This document shows, one piece after another, positions 46,130 to 59,061 of a stretch of DNA of 64,000 nucleotides. The first letter of the stretch is position 1, and each line of letters begins with the position of its first letter. A program made the position numbers and the translations under genes. A model generated the notes under the pieces. That model ran no database searches and had not been told where the DNA came from. It saw nothing but the letters and a program-made list of their open reading frames with translations. This DNA comes from Antitrichia curtipendula (Eukaryota; Streptophyta; Bryopsida; Hypnales; Leucodontaceae), in the NCBI GenBank assembly GCA_951230915.1, contig OX579642.1, positions 5,146,001 to 5,210,000 of the forward strand, written 5' to 3'.

Positions 46130-46890
46130 AGACAAGAAAAAGAATAATAACAGTGATAGAAGAAACAAGAAGCAAAAGATAACAAGTGCTAAAAGATAAG
46201 ATGCAACAAGATGCAACAAGAAGCTAGAATTAAGATGTAACAAGAAACAACAAGAAGCACAAATTAAGATGCAACAAAATGCAACAAATAACAAGAAAAA
46301 ACAAAAAATAAGATGCAATAAGAAGCAAAAAGCAACAAGAACAAACAAAGAGTATAAACTAAGAAACAACAAGAAACATGAATAAAGAGGCAACAAGAAA
46401 CAAAAAGTAAAAAACAAGAACTAAAAAACAAAAAGAAGCAAAAGCTAAAAGGTAGCAAAAAACAAGAATTTCAAGGCAATAAGAAGCATGAACTAATAAG
46501 CAACAAGAAGCAAGAATTAAGAAGCAAAAATAAGGAAGAATTAAAAAGTGCAAGAAACAAGAACTAAAAGACAATAAAACTTAAGAGACAACAAGAAGCA
46601 AAAGCTAAAAGGTAGTAAGAAACAAGAACTAAGATTCTATGAGGCAACATAACTTAGGAGACAACAACAAGCAAGAACTAAAGGTAGCAAGAAACAAGAA
46701 CTAAGATTCTAAGAGGCAACAAAACTTAGGAGACAACAACAAGCAAGAGCTAAAAAGTAGCAAGAAACAAGAACTAAGAGGCAACAAAACTTAAGAGACA
46801 ACAAGAAGCAAGAGCTAAAAGGTAGCAAGAAATAAGAACTAAGAGGCAACAAAACTTAAGAGACAACAAGAAGCAAAGAAAAAGAAAAAA
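46130..46890. repeat. Purine-rich minisatellite inside the CACTA element
   Basis: Repeated AACAAGAAGCAAGA and CTAAAAGGTAGCAAGAAACAAG words. At the right end the units reach about 60 bp (AAGAGGCAACAAAACTTAAG...). It keeps long Cys/Leu/Phe-rich frames open on the minus strand that are not genes. Confidence 0.85.
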
Positions 46891-46929
46891 AAATCAAATG
46901 TTGCACTTTGAAGGAGAAGTACAAAAAAC

Positions 46930-47015
46930 GACGACTAGGGTTTCAAAATCCTAAATCAGTGGCGGCTAGGGTTTCAAAACCCTAAATTGGTGGCGGCTAG
47001 GGCTTCAAAATCCTA
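46930..47015. repeat. Three ~31-bp CTAGGGTTTCAAAA units
   Basis: CTAGGG[T/C]TTCAAAA[C/T]CCTAA at 46934, 46965 and 46997, joined by GGTGGCGG. Each unit is a short palindrome (TAGGGTTT...AAACCCTA). Confidence 0.8.
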
Positions 47016-48374
47016 ATCATGTGACTTGTTTTAGTCATGCGCATGACTTGTTCTAGTCATGTGACTTGATATAGTCACACAACTGACCAAATATGACTAT
47101 ACTAAGCAACTAAGCTATTTTAATAATCAAATTTGATCCAAAGTAAATACATATTGACACTACAACTTCACAAAATGCTTAAAGGAAAACTGCAAGGCTT
47201 TAAACACCTACGATTATAGAAAAAAAAAGTGTACAAAAAGTGTGGGAGTGAAAGTATTTAATAGAGGTGCTATTTAAGTGCATCTTTGAAATAAAACAAG
47301 GGATTATCCTTTTATGGTCTAAGTATATCCTTGTAAGAACATCCAAACAACCATCTTTTAATTGCAATACAAGCATACACATGCCAACAGTGAGCCTCAA
47401 TCTTCATATGAATAATTTTGTGACTCATATAGGGCCTACAAAGACCCTCTAAAATGTGGCTTATATGACATTGTTGTGAACCTTCCGAATAAATAAACAA
47501 ACTTCAATACATAACATGTGTGAGTGTTTTTACTATATCTTTGAGATAAAGCATGCACAATCATGTTCTTTATTGTTGAGGTAAGTCTTAAGTTGGATAT
47601 TTAAGTATTATTCAATTGACATTCTAATCATTGAACAAACTAATGATAAACCATAAGTGGTTCACATCTTAATTAAAACTGACAAAAACTATGAAAATTA
47701 AAAGTTTGAGGTGGTTTTGGATGGTTTTGGCCAATCCAAGCCAAAGCTCTAGTCTTCCAAATCCAAGTGGAAAATTTCAAATTTTTGATAGCTTAAATTG
47801 TAGAATGTTGCATGCCTAATCAAAAATAGTAAAATCTTTAAAGTAAGATATTTTTAGCAAAAATTATGGATAGATAAAGTTCTATCTCTTATATTTTTTT
47901 CAAGACTTTATCTAACATTTTCTTCTAGCCTATAAGTCTAAATTAACTTTTGCTTTCAAGATTGCATTATAAATGTCACCTAAATGTAAGGTCCCTTTCT
48001 AACTTGAATTAGATGAATTTTGATGTTTTTAATCTAAAATTAATGCTCTTGATTATCTGATTTCATTATAATCTATTTTCCTTATTTTTTTATTCATTTT
48101 TAAAAGTGTGATATATTCTTGAAAACCTTTAAAAATTACCTAAATGATTTTGAATTCAGAGTTGGGTTTTAATAAATTCTTAAGTTTGAGTTAAACTTTT
48201 AATTTCTAATATAATTACGGTTTCTACCAAAAAAATAACAAAGTGCCAAATTCAAAGACATGCCTCAGAATCCATTTCCACCTCGTCTCCATTTTTCAAC
48301 ATGCATATTATGGTTGTATCATAAGGCCTACCTTGATTCATTTTTGTTGCGTTTTTTGTATCTTTGTATACAAC

Positions 48375-49318
48375 TTAATCTCTAAAGGTTAGAGATTATG
48401 TTTTCACCAAAATGCTCCAAAACTGCTATTTCTAATACAAGTACCAAATTTTAGACAAAAAAACAAATTTGGAAAAATGTAACCGTAGGATCTTGTATTA
48501 AACTAGTTTGAGAAGTTGTCAAAAAAAATTCAGAAATTTCTACCATGTAGATTGCAAGATAATAGTGTTTGAATTGACAAAAATCCAAGCAATTGCACTT
48601 CATAAGGTCACATTTGTATGAAAAAATGTCCAAAATGGTGGTACTTCTTTGGATTCATTCTTCAAGGCAAGTTGGCTACATGCTTGAAAGTTTTCAGATT
48701 ATTTGGAATTGTAAAACATATAGGAAAAAAATAGTAAGTAGAAAGTGGTAGAGAATGTTCAAAACATTAAACTGTTACGAAATTAAATATGGAATTGAAA
48801 AATGAAAACATTGGGTGTAGAAATAAAATGGAATTGAAAAATGTTGAAATTAAAACTCTACACCCAATGCTTTTGTTTTTTTTCAAATATATTGGAAATT
48901 CAGTTAAATAAAGGACTTCAAAGTTTATTTTAGAATAGAGATTCCATAACTACCCTCAAAATAAAACTCTTCAAAACTTTCATTTCATTAATCAAAATGG
49001 AATGATTCAAAGCTTTCCTTATATATATATATATAAATCTAAAGAACCAATTTCATATTTTAATTTGTTTTTTGAGTGTTTTTTAAAGAATTTTTTTCAA
49101 TTGCCCGGGTTGCCTGCTGCCCAATGAAAATGACATATCATGCAATAACTTTTTAACCACATACTCAATAGTTATGAAAATTGTAGGGCCTCAAAGCTAT
49201 TCCTTGGGCACATTTTGTGTGAAAATTTCAAAGAAAAAAAGAAAAGAGTTCCGGTTGTAGTGAGCTGCATAAAATCGCTAAGTTGTCAAAAAATGGTGTT
49301 TGATCCTTTAGGGGTTAA
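48375..49318 (-). mobile_element. TTAA-bounded MITE nested in the CACTA element
   Basis: TTAA (48375-48378) TCTCTAAAGG ... CCTTTAGGGG TTAA (49315-49318). It is the reverse complement of the 41046-41990 copy over its full length (ACTAGTTTGAGAAG, AAATGTCCAAAATGGTGGTA, TTGCCCGGGTTGCCTGCTGCCC). It inserted after the CACTA element did, or was carried with it. Confidence 0.88.
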
Positions 49319-50529
49319 ATAACGACTTTTACAATAAGGTGTATAAATTCTATCCATGATCAAATTCTTTTTCTTTCAATATATTTCTTTCTACTTCTCT
49401 CTCTTGACTTTTTCCAAAAAAATTATATATATTTTTATTTTTTTCTCTTTTTTTGGATTATTTTAGAATTGCAATCTTTGATTTTAGTTACTACTAATTA
49501 AATTTTTTTAATTCTAGAAGTTAAACAATTGTAATGACATAATCCTCATAAGTGCTAAATATGTATCTATTGAAGACCTTAAAATTTCTTTTGGTCAACT
49601 ATGCATATTACAATCAACAATATTTGTTTAATACAAAGTCAAAACTCTATAAAGGGATCAACTTAGTCTCTAACTATGCCCAACAGCCCAAAGCTTTAAG
49701 TAGCAACTTGGAACTTCTACTTCTACTTCAAACTCTTAGACTTTGAATACAAATGGCATTTCTCACTTGCTCTTGCTTTATGAATACTCAAGGATGAATT
49801 TTTCTTACACTCTTTTTTCTCTCCTTAAATTAGATTTTATTCAAGCTTCAAGTATTTTTTCTAAACCCTACAATCTTTAATCTACATCACTAATTAATTG
49901 CATTAGATTTCACTTTGTATCAACCACTATAATTAGCTTTTAATTTGTATAAGCCACCATATACAATCAATCAACATAATTAGTTAATCTGCTAGTGCAA
50001 CCAATTTGTTAGTGTACAAACTAGATGTGGATTCATGTCCTCATGGCTTAAATTATTTGTTAACAATATTCCTTCTCTCTCATTAAAGAAATCAACAATC
50101 TCTATATTTGAACCAATATTTTATAGGATTATCTTTGTCACCAAATATATATTTCAACTTGAAAAAAATTTGCCATAAAAAACCAAAACATATTTAATAT
50201 GCATTTTGAGATCCTTTTCCTATGCTTTTCAACAAAATGGGCTAGGAATGAATCCATCTATTGTCTCATGTTGTTAATTGTTTCACTTATCTCTACTTCC
50301 TTTGTAACCCCTATGAGAAATTTAAATTTATTAATTAAAATATAAACATATGCCACTCCAAATATTTGAACACAGATTCTATAATAGGCACAACATACAA
50401 CAACAACAAATTTTTAATAGGCATGAAATAAAGTTATGCCTACACCCTAAGGAATGAGATCTAAACCATAATACTAGGTCATCTTAGATTGACCCCCTTT
50501 TCCTTGGACTATCCAAAAAGTTAAAAAAA

Positions 50530-51175
50530 TGACTCCCCCCTCAAATATGACTAAAGCAAAAATATGACTAGGTGCTCTCCAAATATGTTCCCTGTCCAAA
50601 TTTTCCATCAATTGCCCCAAAAGGAGATAAAATGACTATTAAAAAAATGTGACTGCAAAATATGACTCCCCCCAAAATATGACTACAAAATATAACTCAA
50701 GCAAAAATATGATTGATTGCTCTTCAAACATGTTCCTTGCTCAAAAAGAAAATAAAATGACTATGAAAAAATATGTGACTACAAAATATGACTTCTCAAA
50801 AAATATAACTATAAAATATGACTCAAGCAAAAATATGACTAGGTGCTCTTCAAACATGTTCTCCGGCCAAATTTTCCTCGGGCTACCAAAAACAAAAAAA
50901 TGTTACTACCAAAAATATATTACTATAAAATATGACTGACACAAAAATATGACTACATAATATGACTAGACGTTCCTTGAATATGTTCCCTATTGTTCCC
51001 TATAAAGTACTTAGTTGTTCCCAATGGACGTATACTATATGCCCATGAAGTACAAGGCCAAAATATGACTGGCAGTCATATTTGCAGTCATATTTTTTTC
51101 CAAAATGTTGGCCTCCCAAAATATGACTGCAAGCAGTCGCCAGTCATCCCTAGTCATATTTTTGCAGTCATAAAA
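50530..51175. repeat. Right subterminal repeats of the CACTA element
   Basis: Repeated AAATATGACT words with two copies of a larger unit (ATGACTAGGTGCTCT[C/T]CAAA[C/T]ATGTTC at about 50563 and 50836). The array ends GCAGTCATAAAATGTAGG next to the terminal repeat, mirroring TTTTATGACTGC at the left end. Confidence 0.88.
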
Positions 51176-51197
51176 TGTAGGTTTTGTTGTAGTGGAA

Positions 51198-54100
51198 TGA
51201 TATAGAGAGCGCTTTTTGATATCAACTTTACTTTAACCTACATTGTTTGATTCAATGTACATGTCTTCACAATATGCACAATAATATGTAAGATTTATTT
51301 TTGCACTATCAATCTATCATAGTAGTATGAATCATAGTATGAAATAGAATGTTAGAAATATTTTTGCACAATCATAATAGTATGAAATGGTAGTATACAT
51401 ACCTAAACTAGGCAATCCCCAAATCCTAGAGCAGACCCTGGACCTTGAATAGCCAGAATGACAAACAGATAGCCTGGAACAGGAACCACTAATTTTCAAA
51501 ATTTAATGACAGCCACCTAAAGCCAACCAATGTCTACTATAGAAATTAGTAAAGTTTATAAAATTATTGAACACTTTGAATATGCCACTCACAAGGCAAC
51601 AACATTTAATACTTTTGGCCAAAAAAAAGAATAAAAAAAAGGATATCCTAAGTTTTATTTTATTTTTCTAATTGAACCTTTTTTTCTATACCCTATAGTA
51701 GTTTGAAGACATGTCATGGCATTTTTGTATCCTATAGTATATAAAAATAGATTATAATTTTTATAACAAAATATTTTTAGGCAGCCTATCATTTTTTTGC
51801 ACATAGTTTTCTACTGCTACCGTTTACTGCTCTCCCCCCCCCCCCCCCCGAGCTTCACCATTCATGTTTCTAATTTTAATTCCCAAAATTTAAGCAATAG
51901 TTCTTAAAGTTAATAATGGATGTTCATACCTTATACAATTTTAAGATACTAAGGTTTTGAGTCCAATTGCAATCTATTTACAAGCTTACATCTACGTAAA
52001 AGTAAGAGGAAGCTTGAGCTTTGTCAAAAGCATCAAAAGATTCTAAATGCGGCAATGTTCATTTTCTAACCACTTTGCATCAACAATTCAACCAGTCATG
52101 ATTCAATGTTGTAGTAGAAAATGAGAGTAGCCTATTTTATATCAATAATCACAAAATTACCACAAATTATTTACTATATGTCTTCAAATTATGTCTTCAA
52201 ATCATTGTAAATGAAAATATTATAATTTTTAATTAAATTGTAACAAGATTCTTGGATATCAAGTACCCCAATTGTAATTCAAGGATGCACTAAATAGTGA
52301 AATTAGTTTTTTCCACACTAATTTCTTGATGTTCTACACTATATAAATATTTATTGTTTGTTTTTTTAAATTACTATTTTTGAATTAAGCATAGTTGTAA
52401 TTAGGACTCATGAACCTCTATGTGTACAATTAAAAAATATCTATAAAAGTATTTGTTGAATTTGATGGCTTATAAAGTAATTTTTTTGAATTAAGGCAAC
52501 TTAATTGTTAAAGCAACCTAATTTCACTATCTAGTATAGAGGGCTCACTTACCTTTGCTACTCAATTAGATCCCGCCTAATGATTTACAAACATAGATAG
52601 AATCATATGTAATTTATGATAGAATCACATATCATTCAAAAAGTATATGATAATGACATTAAGGAGAGTCACAATTTGAATTATCCTCTTTGACTTCCTA
52701 TCTTTAAACTTGTTGGCATGGCAAAATCAACATGAATGAAGTATAAAGAATACATTATCAATTTCAATGAACTCATTGGCAATTTTACCTTTTGGATTCT
52801 AGAGTACGCCCTCCTTAAATTGACTAAAGGATTCTTTAGGTATGTAAACTCCTTCTATTATTAAAGAAGAGGATTCCAAATCTTTTGATTTATCTGAAAT
52901 ATTATGCATTATAACAAAAAATAACTATGTGGAGACTTATGGTAAAGAATGAACTAAAAAGTGTCATGTGAGCTCCAACTTCTTTTTCCAATATTAAACT
53001 AAAGGTAGCACAATTTCTTTTTGAGGTGCTATATTGTACACTTTGATAGATTTGGACCTATACAATTTTGTCCCTTCAAATATTCCCTAGTGACATTAGG
53101 ACAACCAAGGACAACCAAGGGTTTATAAGGTAGAAGGTCCTAAAAATGATTGGGCACTTCAGATTAATTGCTCCTATAAAAGGTTCATGCATGGTTTATT
53201 TCAAACTAGAGAATTAACAAAGAAGAGTTCATAACTTGCCTCCACATCATGTTTAGACAGAATAGGGAGAAAATATATACAATATTGGGACCACAAATGG
53301 ATGAAAAGTAAATGGTCACCATAATACATAAGACAAATTATAAATGAAAGAAAAATAATAAATCTTGTAAGATTTGTGTGCAAATACCAATTGGATGTAT
53401 TTGGGGCAATTTGTGGACTCATGTGCATGTAATGTAAATACCTTATGATCTTGTTTTGGACAAATACATCATAGTCCATTTAATGAACTTAGCCATGTGA
53501 TTCCTATCACATCTATAAACCCAAATAGTGACCTACTACCTTTTACTTTGGAAATTATAACTAAATGCAAACTACAATGGAACTTTTATTACTACATACT
53601 CCCTTAGTGCATAATATGCAATAAGAGTTTGGAGGTAGTAGGTGGACTTGTGCCTGATTCAAGATGGAAAGACATGGAGGCCCATGGATTCAAGATAAAA
53701 AGACACATGGTCTCTAAATGCATGAAACCTCTCTTAGTGCACAATCCCAACACCATGCACTAAGATAGATTTTACTATAGTCCTAAAATTATAAATTTTT
53801 TTGCATTCACAACAAATTTCATCCTTTCTTTAAAGAAAGATTTATTTGAATATTGTTTCATTGTATCTACTACCTCCAATTTCCCTTTAGTTGATAAATA
53901 GTCACTCTCTAGACCTTTTATCTTAGTTCAAAAAACAAACAGTAATCCAAAAGTTGTTACTTAGTTCTATAACAATGTAATGGCCTAAAAAGTGTCCTAT
54001 GGATGATTTTCTAAATGACCGTAGAAATGAAGAATGCACCTATTGTACAAAAATCAAATCACTTTTGAGTAACTACCTTGATCTTAAACTAGCATCTTTC

Positions 54101-55120
54101 TAGAATTAGTAATTTTATGACAAAAATCAAGTAGCCCCAAAGACAATTGTTTCACTTGTCCACTAACAAACAATAGAGCACGTACACTAGAAAGTGATTA
54201 AAGAGATAGGAAGGCTTCACTTCACATAGACTAGTGTGCCCTATGTTGTCACGACAACCAAAATAAAAGTCTTAAAAAAATTAATTTTTCAATTCATACA
54301 AACTTTGAAATTTGATAATTTTCACACCAGAGGTCCAAATGCCACAAAACAAAGCCTGTGCACCCTTTCTCACAGAGAACTTTCGGATGGTAAGGTAGAC
54401 AAGCCTATTACCACCCTGATTTGCGATCTGACTATGTTGGAGTCAACTTCAATGGGGTCACCTATTTTTCAAAGGTGTATGCATGTTTCACAAATCAAAC
54501 CCAAGTGGAATTATAATTTTCTGATGAAAATTGAAATTTCTATGAATTGTTGAAGTTGACTGCCCTGAAATTACAAATCCGCCCATGGATTAATTTATAA
54601 AAGTCAGATCAACAATCCATTACCGCCATAGATTGTATCTATGGGTACTTGGATATCCACCAATCAATGGTAGACACGTTACCCAAGCTGAATTAATGAG
54701 CTGATTTTGTCAGAAAAATAGATGGACTTACATGAGTTTCAGGGTGGTAATGGGGCCAAAAGTCAGATGTCGGAAATAGGAAGCTGACGGGAATAGGTTG
54801 GTTTACCTTAGCAAGAACATGACCGCAAGACGCATAGTTTCAAAGATCTCACCATAACAAACAAACAAAACAAATAAACTCATTTAAGGTAAGGATAAGA
54901 GATATACACAAGAATCCTTTAATGTCTCCTTTTCAAGATGTCTCCAATGAGAACATTTCACATTCTTCCCAAGAGGCCCTGTGCATGCCTCCCCTATCAG
55001 CTGCCTCCAGTGCAAGTTGCAAATCATGGTGACCACAAAATCTTCACATGTACACACCAGCAAGGTTGCTAGAGCATTCCATTGGATGTAAAGTAAACTT
55101 TTTTGCATTTGAATACAAGT
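51198..55120. other. Gene-free AT-rich DNA
   Basis: No coding region recognised. It contains a run of 16 C (51834-51849). 54880-55060 shares a few ordered phrases (TCAGCTGCCT, GCAAATCATG, ACAC-AGCAAGG) with the region downstream of RDR1 at 61350-61430, possibly an old duplication. Confidence 0.4.
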
Positions 55121-55123
55121 TCA

Positions 55124-55594
55124 GGGCACGGTCCTAGTATGGGGTCCCAGGATCTCCTGATTGCATCCACTATTTGGGAAGTCTAGAGTCTTTCGCAGTC
55201 TTTCTTAAAACACTACGACAGACTTCCAAAGTTTTCTTGAAAAATTTTGAACTACAAAATCGAACCAATTATGTGGTGGAGCTCTCTTTTGCTACAGGTT
55301 GTAGGTTCAATGGAGGCCCAAGTGAAGCTCAATTGGCCAGATTTTTCAAAGAATACTGCCACTCCAGAGAGCACCTTGCTTTATCCCTACTGAAAAAACT
55401 GTGAGAGATGTGAGATGGAAGAAGTTTCCTTGGAACTAGTAATGAAAACCTAATTTTTCTCAAGTCTCTCTCTGTTGGCAGTCTCACGAATCGCATTTTA
55501 GAAACTTCGCATTTTAGAAACTTACTACCCGTCTTTCTGTGAAGGGTCCATGATCCACGATATCCCGAGTGCCCCCCATACTAGGACTGTGCCC
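55124..55594. mobile_element. 471-bp terminal-inverted-repeat element
   Basis: The left end GGGCACGGTCCTAGTATGGG and right end CCCATACTAGGACTGTGCCC are inverted repeats with one mismatch over 20 bp. No obvious target-site duplication and no domain; an open frame of 76 codons (55174-55404) inside has no recognisable similarity. CAGGG at the left tip would fit a hAT-type MITE. Confidence 0.6.
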
Positions 55595-55599
55595 AAATT

Positions 55600-56060
55600 T
55601 AGTCACAATTTCACATGAAACAACACAAACAACTCCAAATTCACATTGGCCAGTGTGCTTCTTCAATCGCATGTGGAAACTCGCTTCTCTCTTTCACCTC
55701 AAACCAAGATTCCAAGCAAACCACAAGGGATAGTCGAGTGTACCTCGGAAGTCATCTTTCAGAGCAGATGTACAGATCGTCACTCCGGATCAGGCTTTAT
55801 TACAAATACCGTATAGTTACCAATTCACATTCCTAAACTACACGAACAGATACAAATTCACGTTCGCCTTTGCTTCTTCACAGTCATATACAAACTCGCT
55901 CATCTCTTTCAACTCAAACCAAGATTTCAAACAACTGGAAAGATTGCATGCACGGGAAAGTACTCATGTACCTTCGCAACTGGTCATCTATCAGCAACAG
56001 ATGTAAGGCAGATCTTCACTCCGACCCAGCTTTGATGCGAGTTGTCTCTCAATATCAGTT
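55600..56060. repeat. Two diverged tandem copies of a ~240-bp unit
   Basis: Both halves contain CAAATTCAC, CTTCTTCA, AAACTCGCT, CTCTTTCA-CTCAAACCAAGATT, a TGTACCT-CG phrase, GCAGATGTA and TCACTCCG in the same order. A related phrase GATGTACAGATCCAAATTCACC is at 61468. Confidence 0.65.
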
Positions 56061-56330
56061 TGTAAATTCAACGAAAAGGGGCCTTTCAATTCGCCCTTTT
56101 CGTTGAAATTACAAACTGATACTGAGACATGCACAGGTTTGTCGGCCTCGTCAATTTTTCAGTGGCTATGGCGATGTTGTGTGAAGCTTTAGAACCGCCA
56201 TAGCCATTGAAGATCGCAACACAAGCTCAGGGATACCCTAAGGGCTTCTCTAGCTAGTCTCAACCCGCAGCCGCCTTGCCATTCTTTATTGGCATGGTTG
56301 CCGAGAACCGACGTTGGGTTAAGGAAGTTC
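56044..56330. other. Cluster of strong hairpins (possible structured RNA or hairpin element)
   Basis: First hairpin: ATATCAGTTTGTAAATTCAA (from 56053) through ACGAAAAGGG pairs with CCCTTTTCGTTGAAATTACA and on to AACTGATACTGAGAC (ends about 56127); arms are about 35 bp with few mismatches and a loop of about 12 nt. Second: GTGGCTATGGCG (about 56150) pairs with CGCCATAGCCATTG. Third: AACCCGCAGCCGCCTTGCCA pairs loosely with TTGGCATGGTTGCCG...GGGTT (56260-56325). GC is well above the surroundings. No RNA family recognised. Confidence 0.5.
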
Positions 56331-57260
56331 CTTGAATTGTTTCTAAAATTGACTTGTACATATTTTTGCCTAAAATGTACAGTTTCTATTTATGAGAGCA
56401 TGCTCATTTAATCTTTTAAAGATTCTTGGCTCAAAAATAAGAAAATACTTTTGAAATTACACAAAAACAATATTTAGAGCAAAAGAATTGTAAATAAATT
56501 TGTATACATTTTGATAAACTTTTAACCATTGTTTTTTCTTTTATTGTTTACTATAGAACTTGTGTTTTTAGCAGTATGCCATTGCATTAAATTTGGAGGA
56601 ACATGAAGGTGTTTGTTCCTTTCTGTCGAAACTGGCAACATGTCACCAAAAATAAATGTTGCTTCTAACCGTCATAGGATCTAATTGATTTCTTCAATTA
56701 TGCTACAATTTGGGTCTTCAAGGCACTGCATTCATATATGCAAAAAAATAATTTTTGTTGCTTCACGTAAATTCACCAAAGCAATCCAAAATCATTTGGG
56801 GTTCAAAAGAACTTTAGGGGTTACAATAGATTTTGGATACAGTTATTCTCAACACTTTAAAAAACCCATAGTTTATTCATACAATGACCTAAAAATGTAT
56901 GCTTAGAGATTTTAAAATCTCTATTTTATTTCAAAAATGATTCTACAAAAATTCAGATATTTTAATGATAGAAATTATGCTCAAATGCTTATTTAGACAA
57001 TTTTAGGTGCCATACTCATTCACCAAATTGTAACTTGCTATATTATTTCAGTATTGCAAAGAAATTTGTGCTCATAAGAAATAATTTAGATCAACTTTGT
57101 GGAATTTATATACAAACATTCATGAAGTTAAGCTTAAACATTGCGTTTTGCTTAACCTTTGTCAGTAGACACCAATTTATACCTAAGATAAAAACACCCA
57201 AAATTGTCCCTATATCCATTCATGAATAGTAGATTTTTCTAAAGTGTCCCTAGACTTCCA

Positions 57261-57884
57261 TTAACCCCTTAGTCCCTAAAAGGATTGGGAGTGTTTGAAC
57301 ATAGTCCTTGTTTTCTAGACTAGCTCTCATAACAAATATAATTCCTCATTCATGTGGAATAATTTTGATGATCGCCACTATTGAAATGAAACAAGACTTA
57401 TTTAGCTTTCCTATTAAAATAAAAAGATCAACAAAATCACACAATTTTTGAGAAAATGCCACCGTCAACAAAATTGATGAAAGATGTTCGTTTAGAGAGT
57501 ACTTTGTTGTATAGTGAAATCAAAATGTTGAAATTGGAATGCTCAAAAGTGCTCCAAAATTTTAGATTTTTTTTCTACATGTGCATATCACTATAGTATT
57601 GATGTGTAATTTTTTTCAAATGATTTTGAGTAGTAGAAAAAAAAGATATGAAAATGTGAAGTAACGGCCCACAATGCCTTTTCTATTCTCAAAAAATTCA
57701 CCAAAAATTGCACACTCAATCATTTCTTGATTGGATTGCATCGACATATTTAGTAGAGAAAATCAGCTAGGGTCTCTTTGTTGCTTATAAATTGTTAGTG
57801 AGGTTCACATATCAAATTTTTTATAAATGTAGTTGTAGAAGTCACGTGTTGGCCTTATTGTCCTTTAGAGACTAAGGCCCAACA
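57261..57884. mobile_element. Probable TTAA-type MITE, ~620 bp
   Basis: The left end TTAACCCCTTAGTCCCTAAA (57261) and right end TCCTTTAGAGACTAAGGCCC (to 57880) are imperfect inverted repeats. The TTAA at the right is eroded. A third related end (CTCTTGGTCCCTAAGGGGCT, 58726) suggests another broken copy further right. Confidence 0.5.
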
Positions 57885-59061
57885 ACTTTTTGACAATGCA
57901 TTTTTCAATGAATTGTCCTACTTTGATATTTTTTTTGCACATGGATGTGTTTTAAATTTTAAATTTTAACCATACAAAAGTAAAGAATATTTTTTCTAAT
58001 ATCCATTGAATTAATTGTGAAAAATATTGACAATTGGATTTTTAGGTTATAACAATTTTGGACAATCAACTTTCTAGGCAAAAATGCAGCTTTTAAGGAA
58101 GAAAATTTATAAATAGATGAATAATGATTTTTTATTCTCCTTCCCCCCCCCCCCCCCCTAAATTATACTGGTATCTTAGACAAATGGAGTATTTTTTAAT
58201 TGAAAAAATTAATAAAAATTAAAAACTTTTTCAAATTTGTATACATTTTCAAAGAAAAGGAGCAAAAAGACAAAATTGACCAAATTAGATCCTACAAAAT
58301 TAAAAAATTTATATTTATGTGTCAATTTTTGAAATTCAACAATTGATATTATCAGCATATTGTTTGAAATATCTTCAAAAAAATCAGAATCATTCTAATT
58401 GTTTTATATTCTTAATCACATTATATTGAACCTTGTATTTTTTAAATTGCTAAAAATACAAATTTGATTTTTCTCCCTTAATATCCAGTTTGTTTATTCC
58501 ATCCCTACTATTCTTTTCATTGAAAAACCATTATATATAAGACTATATTTCCTAAATAATTTTTTTGATACTTCTCACATTGAAATTTTGAAAATAAAAA
58601 TATGCAACAAGTATGTCAACTTGTTACTCTATAAGATCCTAGTTTACAAATTATTGATATTTGTTTCACCTTACCAAGAATTTGACATTGAAAGTTTGAA
58701 GAGAACATATAATGTCCTCTTGGTCCCTAAGGGGCTAAGTGTCCTTCAAAAGTAATATTAAATTGTCTCCTTACTTAATTGCAGTTAATTGATTGCCAAT
58801 TTTTTCAAATTTTGGTTTCAAATTAAGCTATATGATGGTTTGAGTGGTCTAAGGAGCTTCTACTTTGAAAATTCATAGAAATTACATGCCATTTCTAGTT
58901 TATTTTTTAAAATTCATGATTTTCAATTGCTAATGTTAAAAAGAATATTTTTTCTAAGAAAAAAAGTGCCTCCAACTTTGCTGAATTGTTTATAATGACA
59001 GTTTTAGGACTAATATGCAGGCACTTCCGGTGTAGAAAATGTATCTTTTATTTCTATTCCT
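57885..59061. other. Gene-free AT-rich DNA
   Basis: A run of 16 C at 58143-58158 and homopolymer-rich sequence; no gene seen. Confidence 0.5.

Larger units (their letters stand above)
44254..51194. mobile_element. Complete non-autonomous CACTA (En/Spm) element, 6.9 kb
   Basis: Starts CACTACAACAAAATGGATG (44254) and ends with the inverse ...TTTTGTTGTAGTG (51194), giving perfect 13-bp terminal inverted repeats CACTACAACAAAA. It is flanked by the 3-bp direct repeat GAA (44251-44253 and 51195-51197), exactly the CACTA signature. Both ends carry dense AATATGACT/AGTCATATT repeats. Inside are a purine-rich minisatellite (46130-46890), three CTAGGGTTTCAAAA units (46934-47015) and a nested TTAA MITE (48379-49314). 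I find no TNPD/TNPA-like coding sequence, so it must rely on a partner element. Confidence 0.93.

Noticed and set aside
46115..46574. Minus-strand frames rich in Cys/Leu/Phe resembling membrane proteins
   Set aside because: Translation of the purine-rich minisatellite inside the CACTA element.
44254..51194. Palindromic AGTCATATT arrays as a regulatory locus or origin
   Set aside because: Perfect CACTA terminal repeats and the GAA duplication explain the arrays as transposon subterminal repeats.
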